The notes beneath the pieces are model-generated. The model was not told the DNA's origin, did not search any database, and saw nothing but the letters and a program-made list of their open reading frames with translations. Shown here piece after piece: positions 5,019 through 13,584 of a stretch of DNA of 19,770 nt. Every line of letters begins with the position of its first letter. Position 1 is the first letter of the stretch. The stretch covers positions 1-19,770 of the forward strand of contig DLAL01000063.1 of the NCBI GenBank assembly GCA_002493945.1, given 5' to 3'. A program made the translations under genes and the position numbers. Source of the DNA: Porphyromonadaceae bacterium UBA7048 (GTDB lineage Bacteria > Bacteroidota > Bacteroidia > Bacteroidales > Muribaculaceae).

Positions 5019-8000
5019 ATGGGAGCTTCGATATTCGGTCACTTTAACGACCTCCCGGGCGGTTGGCTCGGAGGTTTCGGCGTGAATTATGCAGATCCGG
5101 ACTATATGTACGGTGTGACCATGTGCGGCGGTTTCACCACCGACGGCGGCAAGACATTCTATCATCAGCACTGGGGCGCACGTCTGCGCAGCGAGATAAA
5201 CGGCGCGTGGTACGCGGTGACCAATGCGCGTCACTCATGCGACAACCACTTCGTCCTCTCGCATAAGTCCGGACGCCAGTTCCGCGGCTCCGACGCCGGT
5301 ATGCTGATGCTTGACAAGGAGCTGACCGGCAATACGTGGGTGAACATAGGCAGCAACATGGGCAACATGATGTACTACTACGTGGCTGTCAACGAGTTCG
5401 GCGATCAGGCTATGATAGGCAATACGCAGGACATCGACGTGCAGACGTGGCGCTATGGCCGCTGGGGGCACTGGCGTGGCTACGAGGGCTCTGAAGCGAG
5501 CTTCAATCCCTACACCAACATAGGTCTGTTCTCCGGTGGCGGCGGCAGCGGCGGTTTCGACGAGACTCTGCCGATGAGCAGCTGGTTCGCACGCTACAAC
5601 CTCGCTGATGTGGTGACGGGCTCGTGGTACATGGTGAAGTCTTTCCCTCAGAATTCGATGCGAACCCTTTTCCGCATTGACGACATCGGGCGTAGCGCCG
5701 TACAGCTTTCGCCCGCCCCCGGCATGACCGGGGAATATCCGATGAAGAATGCGCTTAACCACATCAACAATTTCGCGCTGTGCCGCGACAAAGGCAGGGC
5801 AACACTTTTCTGTGTGGACATGGGCCATATATTCTATCGGTCGGTGGACAATGGACAGTCGTTCCAGCCGCTTCTCTTCAACGGTGTCCCGGCGAAGTTC
5901 AGCAACGCCCGCATAGCCACTGATCCGGATAACAGTGACATACTCTATATCGGTCTGCGCGGCAAGGTGATACGTTATTATGTAGAAGAGAGCCGGTTCG
6001 AGGATGTGGGAACGGGTCTGCCTGCTATAGACTGCGGTCAGCTCATATTCCATGAAGGAAGCGGTGACCTGTACTTCATCAATGGCGGAAACGCAAGCAT
6101 ATACATCCTTGAGAACGGCAGTGATACCTGGCGCTACTGGGTGAAGGGCTACAATCCCGGCAAAATCGGCGACTGCCATGTATCCATCAATTACACTACC
6201 CAGGAGATGGTGTTCTCTGACTACGGACGCGGCGTCTGGGTGGCAGACCTCGAGCATCCGTCGGACCGCTACTTCCGCAATGGCTTTGCCCTGAAGGAGC
6301 TCTCGCACGTGGACGGACGCCGTACGATAGGCATCGACACGTACTGGACCATACCTCTGTACTACTATTACGAGTGGACGGTCAACGGAGAGAAAATCGA
6401 CAATCCCTACCAGTATCTGACGCGGCGCCTCAATGCCGGCGACAAGGTTCAGCTGAAGCTGACTCTGCGCGAGTCGCCTGACGTGTCGACGACGTCGGCC
6501 GAGTTCACCGTAGGCGAGACTGCCGACCGGACAGTCGCCCGGCGCGGGGGCAATGCCGTATACTCCGACGGACAGGGCCGTCTTGACATAGGATATACTG
6601 ATTATTTCTTCAATGACTTCACCGTAGACATGTGGATCAAGCCGGAGTCCGACGGCGTAGTGCTGTGCAACAGGCAGCATGTCTATGGAAATGACGCTAA
6701 GGGCTTCGTGCTCTTCATCGAAGGCGGACATCTGAAATTCCGGTATTCGCCGCGCAACAAGTTCAGCCAGCCGACTTACGAGACTGCCATCGAGCAGGAG
6801 TGGACCATCGACGGCGGTGAGCTGTCTTTCGGAAAATGGTCGCATATAGCTGTGACCCACGACCGCGACGGCGAAATACGTATGTACGTGAACGGCAATC
6901 ATACAGGCTCCGGAGCGCGCCATATCCCGGAAGCGACGCTGAACAACAGTGTTACGCTGTCGCTCTTCGGCGATGCCATCGAACGCGGTACCCTCGAGGC
7001 TTCCGTCGACGAGCTGAAGATATGGAGCCGTGAGCTCACCTTAGAGGAAATACGCCGCGAGATGTACTCAGTCAATGCTGATGACAGCGACGGTCTTGTG
7101 GCTTACTATGATTTCAACGGCGACAGTCTCGCCGGCGATACAGAGACCTTCTCGCAGCGCACGCCGATGTCGCGTACGCGCGCCGTGGTGACCCATCCGC
7201 GCATGACAGTGCCCGTGAGCGCTCATGCCGCCTCGTACGAGGTGATGGCTGACAGCGAGAAGACCTTCTCAGCCCGCGGCGGCGATATCCTGCGCCTCCG
7301 CATGGGCTCCGCTCCGGGTGCTGTGGGCGTATATGCCTACGACACGGAAGCGTGGACTTCCGGTGATGACAATCTGGACTACCGGTACTACGATGTAGCG
7401 CCGACGGGCTACTGCATACACCCCTTCGAGCGTTCCGCTCTGACAGATTCGGCCGAGATAGCGTTCTATCCGCTCGGCGAAGCGTTCAACATGGAGAAGA
7501 GATTCCGCCTCTATACCGCTGACCCCAATGCGTCGAAGGTGCGCTGGCAGCTTGTCGGCGAGCTCAAGGCCGACAGAGAGACCGGTTCGCTGGGCATCAG
7601 TGTGCCCGAACTCGGCTCGCTGGTAGACCGCAAACTTATGATAGTGTCTGTCAGACCGGCCATAGAGCTGAGCGTAGAGGGCGTCGACGAGTCGGGCGAG
7701 TTCGAGATATTCGATGACACCAAGCCGTCGTATCATGTGACAGCACGCCTGCTCGAGAATCTGAAGGAACCCGTCGACGGCTACCGGATGATGTCTGACA
7801 GTTCGGTCATTCAGGCTCCCGACCCGCTGTACTTCACCCGCGGTGTTGCCCAGACAGAACTTACGGTTGACGTAAGCAAGCTCGGCAAGCTGAACGAGCG
7901 CATCCCGACCCGTCTGCGCGGCAGCGACGAGCGCATGATACCCGTGCCCGTCGATGTGGTGAACCGCATCTCGCCGCGCGAACTCGGTAATTCCGTATCG

Positions 8001-10574
8001 CTCATCAACGGCGGCATCACCGTGGGCAACGGTACGTCATTCGCAGAGCTGAACAACAGCAACACCGTGACGCTGATGGGCTGGGTGCGCATAGACAGCG
8101 CATCGGTCCTGAGCGGCACCAGACCGCTGATATTTTTCCGCAGCATAAGTCCGTCAGTAGCTACGGGCATACACCTGCAGGACGGCAACCTCCGCTGCCA
8201 CTGGAACGAAGAGAGCTGGAGCTGGAACCAGCGCACCACGCTGAACGTGACCCGGAATGACCTGGGCAAGTGGATACATGTGGCTATCGTGGCACGTCCC
8301 GACGGCATGGACTACTATCTTAACGGCATGCGTGCGTGGGTGACACGCACGATGAACAAGGGCCGAGTCTATTCCGGCCTCTTGCTCGGACAGAACCGCG
8401 ACGGTGACCGCTGGTTCTCCGGTGCCTTCGACCAGGTGCTGGCCTTCAATCGCTCGCTGAGTCAGGACGAGGTGGTGAAGTACATGCACCGACGCACGCT
8501 CCTGAACGACTCGGCTCTTGTGGCGTACATCACCATGGACGACTATGACCGCGAAGGCAATCTTCAGGAGACTGCCGGCTACATGCCTATGAAGAAGTAC
8601 GGCTCGGTGACAGACAAGCAGCCGTCGATTGTGCCTTTCGACTCGCGTTCAGTATGTCTGTCGACGGACCCGGAGAGTCCGATATCCCTCGGCTTCCCGG
8701 AAGGAAAGACCCGCAGCACCTATGTGACGACGTTCTCGGGCTCGATGTACAATTTCTTCAACAGCCGCGAGAGCGAGCTTGTGCCGCTGAACCGCGAGTA
8801 CTATACCGTGATATACGGAGCTACGGGAACTGCCGCCGACACTGACACGCTGACCGTGACCTACCGTCATCCGAGCATCGTGGCAGGCGACATGCTCTCG
8901 ATGGGCATCCGTGCTCTCGGCACCGACGGACCGCTGTCGACATTCATAGGCAGCAAGGCTTCGGAGGACGGCATCGCCGTGTTCAGAACTCCGTATGTGT
9001 CGATGTCGGCTGCGAGCGAGGTGATGTTCTTCATGTCGCCCTCGGCAACACGCCGTCCGGTGAACGTGTCCGTAGCGTTCGGCAACGGTATCGTCAGCGG
9101 CAGCCGTCTGATGCTTGAGGACGGCGTCAACCGCATACCTGTGACAGTGCGCGTGCTCAGCGGCGAAGCCGACGAGAATCTCTCGCTGACTGTGAAGGAG
9201 AGCGGCTATGCGGGCATCGAGAATCCTCAGATAGACATGACCGTGCCCGAAAGCACCTGCTACATCGACATTGATATGGACCGCATCAACCGCAAGGCGC
9301 TCAATCCTCTGACCGTGAATGTGGTCGGTGCCAAGGCCGATGAACTGAAGCTCGAACTCTTCGTGGAGCCGCGCGTCGAACTCAGACTGAAGAACGGCGA
9401 GGACGCCAACACCTACGTCGCCACCGAGGCCATATCGACACTTGATGTGGAGGCCGTGCATGTCGACGGATATCTTGACAAGGAGGTAGAGCTGACCACC
9501 GACACCGATATGAAGTCGACCCTCGACATCGCCGGTGGTAACCTGCTGCTGAACAAATCGGTGAAGATCGACGATCTGGAGTACTATCCCTCGGACTTCG
9601 GCGAGATAGCCGAGGGCTGGAACCTGATAGGCAACCCCTACCTGACCAACATCAACCTGACCAAGCATCAGAATGTGTCGTACGACCCGTCGAGCGTGAC
9701 CCGCTACATATACCACTGCAATCCCTCGACGATGAACTACGAGGTGTACGACATGATGACCTACGACTCGCATCAGCAGATACACCCCTTCCAGTCCTAC
9801 TTCGTGCAGGTCATGACCGACGGCGCCGACTTCACTGTCACTCCTATAGCCAAGGAGACCGCTGCCTCGAAGAAGACCATAGACTACTACGATGCCGAAG
9901 AGGATGTGATGGTGCAGCTCGGACTCTATGCCGGCGGAACTGAGGCCGACAGAGCGGCTGTCCGCATCGAGACGACCGCCTCGCACCAGTATCAGGTGAA
10001 CGAGGACGCCGCCAAGCTGTGGAGCCTCTCGGAGCGTTCGAGTCAGATATATACTTATGACGATCTGGACAATGCCATGTCGATAGACTGCCGTCCGTCG
10101 GCGCGGGCGATGACCGTTCCTGTCGGTCTGAAGCTGCCTGCGGCCGGCGACTACGAGCTGCGCACCGACAAGCTGCAGGGATTCGACCGTAACTTCCGCG
10201 TGTATCTGTCTGACAAGACTACGGGCACACGCACCGAGCTGACGGCTGATTCGGAGCCGTATGCCTTCAGTGTGGCGAAGGGCGGCGACTGCACGGGCCG
10301 CTTCGCGCTGGAATTCGAGGATGACCGCCTCGTGACCGGTGTCGACAAGACTGAGGCCAAGCCGAATTACCGCGTATACACAGCCGACGGCTCGTGCACA
10401 GTGACTGGCCTTCAGGGCGATGCCACCGTGACGATATATGATGTGGCCGGACGGCAGATAGTACGCGGCTACACCACCGATCCCGAATTCGAGGCCTCGC
10501 TTTCGGCAGGACCCTATGTGGTGACCATCAACGAGAACGGAAAGAATTACAATGTCAAAATCGTAGTAAAATGA
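5019..10574 (+). CDS. T9SS surface protein, C-terminal part (Asp-box, two LamG-like domains, sorting domain)
   Basis: An 1851-residue frame starting at the first ATG after the interrupting TGA and in the same frame as 3663; homology begins upstream of this ATG, so it is not the native start and it has no signal peptide. Visible parts: Asp-box sequences near 38-48 (TTDGGKTF) and 271-285 (SVDNGQSF), a LamG/concanavalin-like jellyroll at about 511-705 (FTVDMWIKP to WSHIAVTHD), a second at about 991-1175 (VTLMGWVRI to WIHVAIV), a GWNLIGNPY module near 1534, and a T9SS type A sorting domain at about 1784-1851 (VTIYDVAGRQIV, ending NVKIVVK). LamG domains usually bind glycans or proteins; no catalytic residues were recognised. 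With the upstream part the intact product would be 2303 residues. The stop codon overlaps the next ATG (ATGA), indicating translational coupling. Confidence 0.8.
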   Translation: MGASIFGHFNDLPGGWLGGFGVNYADPDYMYGVTMCGGFTTDGGKTFYHQHWGARLRSEINGAWYAVTNARHSCDNHFVLSHKSGRQFRGSDAGMLMLDKELTGNTWVNIGSNMGNMMYYYVAVNEFGDQAMIGNTQDIDVQTWRYGRWGHWRGYEGSEASFNPYTNIGLFSGGGGSGGFDETLPMSSWFARYNLADVVTGSWYMVKSFPQNSMRTLFRIDDIGRSAVQLSPAPGMTGEYPMKNALNHINNFALCRDKGRATLFCVDMGHIFYRSVDNGQSFQPLLFNGVPAKFSNARIATDPDNSDILYIGLRGKVIRYYVEESRFEDVGTGLPAIDCGQLIFHEGSGDLYFINGGNASIYILENGSDTWRYWVKGYNPGKIGDCHVSINYTTQEMVFSDYGRGVWVADLEHPSDRYFRNGFALKELSHVDGRRTIGIDTYWTIPLYYYYEWTVNGEKIDNPYQYLTRRLNAGDKVQLKLTLRESPDVSTTSAEFTVGETADRTVARRGGNAVYSDGQGRLDIGYTDYFFNDFTVDMWIKPESDGVVLCNRQHVYGNDAKGFVLFIEGGHLKFRYSPRNKFSQPTYETAIEQEWTIDGGELSFGKWSHIAVTHDRDGEIRMYVNGNHTGSGARHIPEATLNNSVTLSLFGDAIERGTLEASVDELKIWSRELTLEEIRREMYSVNADDSDGLVAYYDFNGDSLAGDTETFSQRTPMSRTRAVVTHPRMTVPVSAHAASYEVMADSEKTFSARGGDILRLRMGSAPGAVGVYAYDTEAWTSGDDNLDYRYYDVAPTGYCIHPFERSALTDSAEIAFYPLGEAFNMEKRFRLYTADPNASKVRWQLVGELKADRETGSLGISVPELGSLVDRKLMIVSVRPAIELSVEGVDESGEFEIFDDTKPSYHVTARLLENLKEPVDGYRMMSDSSVIQAPDPLYFTRGVAQTELTVDVSKLGKLNERIPTRLRGSDERMIPVPVDVVNRISPRELGNSVSLINGGITVGNGTSFAELNNSNTVTLMGWVRIDSASVLSGTRPLIFFRSISPSVATGIHLQDGNLRCHWNEESWSWNQRTTLNVTRNDLGKWIHVAIVARPDGMDYYLNGMRAWVTRTMNKGRVYSGLLLGQNRDGDRWFSGAFDQVLAFNRSLSQDEVVKYMHRRTLLNDSALVAYITMDDYDREGNLQETAGYMPMKKYGSVTDKQPSIVPFDSRSVCLSTDPESPISLGFPEGKTRSTYVTTFSGSMYNFFNSRESELVPLNREYYTVIYGATGTAADTDTLTVTYRHPSIVAGDMLSMGIRALGTDGPLSTFIGSKASEDGIAVFRTPYVSMSAASEVMFFMSPSATRRPVNVSVAFGNGIVSGSRLMLEDGVNRIPVTVRVLSGEADENLSLTVKESGYAGIENPQIDMTVPESTCYIDIDMDRINRKALNPLTVNVVGAKADELKLELFVEPRVELRLKNGEDANTYVATEAISTLDVEAVHVDGYLDKEVELTTDTDMKSTLDIAGGNLLLNKSVKIDDLEYYPSDFGEIAEGWNLIGNPYLTNINLTKHQNVSYDPSSVTRYIYHCNPSTMNYEVYDMMTYDSHQQIHPFQSYFVQVMTDGADFTVTPIAKETAASKKTIDYYDAEEDVMVQLGLYAGGTEADRAAVRIETTASHQYQVNEDAAKLWSLSERSSQIYTYDDLDNAMSIDCRPSARAMTVPVGLKLPAAGDYELRTDKLQGFDRNFRVYLSDKTTGTRTELTADSEPYAFSVAKGGDCTGRFALEFEDDRLVTGVDKTEAKPNYRVYTADGSCTVTGLQGDATVTIYDVAGRQIVRGYTTDPEFEASLSAGPYVVTINENGKNYNVKIVVK

Positions 10575-13558
10575 ATATAAACTTCAGGAACGCGCTGTCC
10601 GCCCTGATGCTCGTAGCAGCAACGGGGGCGGGCTCCGCCCAGACCATGACTCTTCTGGGTGTCTTCAATGACGGGACCAACGGACAGATCAAGGCCGAGA
10701 TAAACCCGGAAGGCAAAGAGATACAGGCTGTAACCACGTACAGCTACCGCATGTACGACGGTTACAACACCACCAGGACTGACTATGAACTGGTGGACGG
10801 CCGCTATCTGACGGCTGACATCGACTTCAATCCGGGCGACTACGCCTACCGGATGAAGGTGGACTTCACCGACGGCACGTCGCTGCTGTCGGAGTGTATT
10901 GACAAGGACTATACCTCGGCCTTCATGTGGCTGGGCGACTTCCCCTTCAAGAAGTATGCCTCGGGATGGAACGGCCGCAATCCGCGTGTGGACATAAGCA
11001 TCGACAACACCGATCCACCGTCGGCCACGCCCACGCGCATGACCGTGAACGACACGGTGTTCTACAAAGGTGTGTCCAATCACGCTGCCGGATATGTGTC
11101 GTATCTCTTCGAACGCCCCTTCACACGCTTCGTGACGCGCTATGGCGTGCAGGACGACCGCACCTACGGCTATCTGACTTTCCAGTTCTGGAATGACCGC
11201 ACGTGGAACGGCAGCGACTGGACCGGCGGAACCATAGCGGTGAGTCAGGCTATGTACTCCAAGGTCAATGCGGCGCGCGGCGACAATCCCTGCATCCGCG
11301 ATCTGGAACTCGACATGACGGGAAAGAACTCTCTGTACATCAGCATACAGCATAACGGCAACGTATCGGGCGACCACGCGCAGCTGCTCCTGTCGCGCCT
11401 CTACACCGAGCTTCCCGATAATTCGGGCAAGACGGCGCAGACCGTGAGGTTCGTCACCGAAGGCGGCGAGATTCCGTTGGATGCCGACCGTCTGCCGCTT
11501 GAGGCCGAGGCAAGCTCGGGGGGCCGGGTGGCCTTCCGCGTCATCGCCGGCCGGGAGCTGGCCCATATCGAGAACGGCAATGAGCTCGTGACAGAATTCG
11601 GCTCGAAAGGCGACATCGTGGTCGAGGCTACGCAGTACGGCGACGAGTCGTATCTGCCGGCGACATCGTACATCACTTTCTCCTTCGACTCACGGCCCGT
11701 GGTCGAGATGCTGGCCACCTATCCCTCGGCAGTGGAAGGCGTGCGTACGGCATACTTCCTGATTGACACCAAGGGCCATGATCTGAAGCAGCTCGACCTC
11801 AGTCTGTACGACAATCCGCTCAGTCTGAATCCGCTCGACACGATAGACCTCACGGACTATTTCGACGCGTCGAAGAAGACCCGGAAGCAGATTGTGGCAT
11901 TCCCCTTCAATGCCTCGTCGGCTGACGTGGTGCACAGGTTCACTTATGACATAGCCGGACTGGACGCTCCTGTCACCACATCATACCGTCAGGGACTGGA
12001 GAGTTTCGACTATCTCACCGACCTGCCGTTCAACGCCAGCACCGGATGGGACCACTGGACGAAGGACATAGCATACAACCGCACAGACAAACTGCAGATA
12101 GGGACTCAGACGTACGGCAAGGGCTTCGGCACTCACGCCCAGGGCCATATCGAATCGACAGGAGACCTCAGCAGGTACGACCGCTTCGTGGCTGATGTCG
12201 GCGGTCAGGTTATAACCAACAATACCCGCGGCAAGCTGAATTTCGTGCTGAAGACGGCCTCGAACGGGACTGTGCTGTACAATACAGGCAACGTGGACTG
12301 GCGTGTTCTCACTGAATGGGAATACAAACTGAACGGTCTGGCGAAGGTGTACATTCTGTGTGGCACCGGCGGAGACGGCAATACCAATGACATATGTTGC
12401 GTCGGCGCCCCGCGATTCTACTATCCGTCTGCGGTAAAGAAATCGCAGGAGATAAGCTGGATTACCGAGTCCGAAATCAATGAGTGCCGTCCTACGGTGA
12501 TACCGCTCGACGCCACCGCCACCTCAGGCCTCGATGTGATTTATCAGCTGACCGCCGGCTCCGACTACGCTGCCATCGAGAACGGCAACGAGCTCCATGT
12601 GTTCAATATTCCGGCAGACAGCTGCAGTATCGAAGTCATTGCATATCAGCCCGGCGACGAGACATGGGATGCCACGGAGGTGAGCCGATGCGTGTTCAGA
12701 GTTGCCAACCACGTGGTTGTGGGCAAGGACGAGCGCAAAGAGCTTGAAGGTCCGCTGAGTGTGAAGAGAATGACTGTCTATGCCGACAATCTCTCGGCCG
12801 GACAGGTGCTGGTGAAGTCGGGACTGGTGAGCGTTGAGACGCTGAGTCTCAAGTACACTTTCAGGCCGGGCGAGTGGACATACATAGCCATGCCGTCTGA
12901 TATGAACCTCGATGAAGTGAGCGACCTCAACGAGAAAGGCTACTACTTCAACAACACGCGCGAGGGCACGGGCGGCTACTATGTGAGCGCCTACAACACG
13001 CGCCGCCGCGCCGACTCTGACGGCGACAGTCCCTGGGAGATGCTGGCAACTCCTGACGTAGAAGGACTCAAAGGCTATATCATGTGCCTTGACGAGTCGC
13101 TCGGACAGGAGCCTGTGGAGATAACGTTCACGATGAAGAATCTCGAGCTCGACCTTAGTTCGACCATCCGTCCGCTGCATCTGACACTCGACATGAGCTA
13201 CTCTGACCCCGGTTCGGAGCAGGCCGTGTACGTGCGTCCCACCAATGTGAAGGGCAACACGCTGAAGGTGAACGTCAGGTTCAGGCCTGCCGACGAGTCG
13301 TCGCTTCCTGTGAACCATGCGCGCGCCCTGAAGGCCATGCGCGTGACGTACACGCCTAAGCGCACCGGCATCCGTCTGACCCTTCCCGACCAGACTCCGG
13401 CACGCGTGGGTATCTTCGACAGCAAGGGCGAGAAAGTGCTCAAGGCTGTCAACTACGTGGCGCCCATGATGATAGACCTCTCTGACCTGCCCAAGGGCAA
13501 ATACATGGTGGCTGTCATCTACGGACCGGCATCGGCCGTGCGCGAGATCGAACTCTGA
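10571..13558 (+). CDS. Secreted protein with two NPCBM-like modules and a C-terminal sorting-type domain
   Basis: A 995-residue protein with a Sec signal peptide (about 1-23, ending GAGSAQT). NPCBM/NEW2-like carbohydrate-binding jellyrolls lie at about 118-280 and 477-620; both have the DxPF...GWxxxxR/D start, a KGxxxHAxG core and a terminal strand. Each is followed by a similar beta-rich module (about 290-375 and 620-715) containing an IENGNEL sequence, so the protein is an internal tandem duplication of NPCBM plus Ig-like units. Residues about 930-995 (VGIFDSKGEKVLKA to LPKGKYMVAVI) resemble a T9SS C-terminal sorting domain. It probably binds carbohydrate at the cell surface; no catalytic domain was seen. 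It overlaps the upstream gene by 4 nt and precedes the TonB receptor by 26 nt, so the three genes form one operon. Confidence 0.8.
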   Translation: MNINFRNALSALMLVAATGAGSAQTMTLLGVFNDGTNGQIKAEINPEGKEIQAVTTYSYRMYDGYNTTRTDYELVDGRYLTADIDFNPGDYAYRMKVDFTDGTSLLSECIDKDYTSAFMWLGDFPFKKYASGWNGRNPRVDISIDNTDPPSATPTRMTVNDTVFYKGVSNHAAGYVSYLFERPFTRFVTRYGVQDDRTYGYLTFQFWNDRTWNGSDWTGGTIAVSQAMYSKVNAARGDNPCIRDLELDMTGKNSLYISIQHNGNVSGDHAQLLLSRLYTELPDNSGKTAQTVRFVTEGGEIPLDADRLPLEAEASSGGRVAFRVIAGRELAHIENGNELVTEFGSKGDIVVEATQYGDESYLPATSYITFSFDSRPVVEMLATYPSAVEGVRTAYFLIDTKGHDLKQLDLSLYDNPLSLNPLDTIDLTDYFDASKKTRKQIVAFPFNASSADVVHRFTYDIAGLDAPVTTSYRQGLESFDYLTDLPFNASTGWDHWTKDIAYNRTDKLQIGTQTYGKGFGTHAQGHIESTGDLSRYDRFVADVGGQVITNNTRGKLNFVLKTASNGTVLYNTGNVDWRVLTEWEYKLNGLAKVYILCGTGGDGNTNDICCVGAPRFYYPSAVKKSQEISWITESEINECRPTVIPLDATATSGLDVIYQLTAGSDYAAIENGNELHVFNIPADSCSIEVIAYQPGDETWDATEVSRCVFRVANHVVVGKDERKELEGPLSVKRMTVYADNLSAGQVLVKSGLVSVETLSLKYTFRPGEWTYIAMPSDMNLDEVSDLNEKGYYFNNTREGTGGYYVSAYNTRRRADSDGDSPWEMLATPDVEGLKGYIMCLDESLGQEPVEITFTMKNLELDLSSTIRPLHLTLDMSYSDPGSEQAVYVRPTNVKGNTLKVNVRFRPADESSLPVNHARALKAMRVTYTPKRTGIRLTLPDQTPARVGIFDSKGEKVLKAVNYVAPMMIDLSDLPKGKYMVAVIYGPASAVREIEL

Positions 13559-13584
13559 TTACTAAGCAAAAAGACAAGTCATAT

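Noticed and set aside
5235..6923. 562-codon minus-strand open frame inside the surface-protein gene
   Set aside because: His/Val/Ala-rich shadow translation with no recognisable domain; similar antisense frames occur opposite every long gene here.
8649..9986. 445-codon minus-strand open frame
   Set aside because: Same shadow pattern, with no promoter or family motif, opposite well-supported coding sequence.
3663..10574. Sialidase function from the Asp-box repeats
   Set aside because: Asp-boxes alone are shared by sortilin-like and other propellers; no arginine triad or FRIP-type motif of sialidases was seen.
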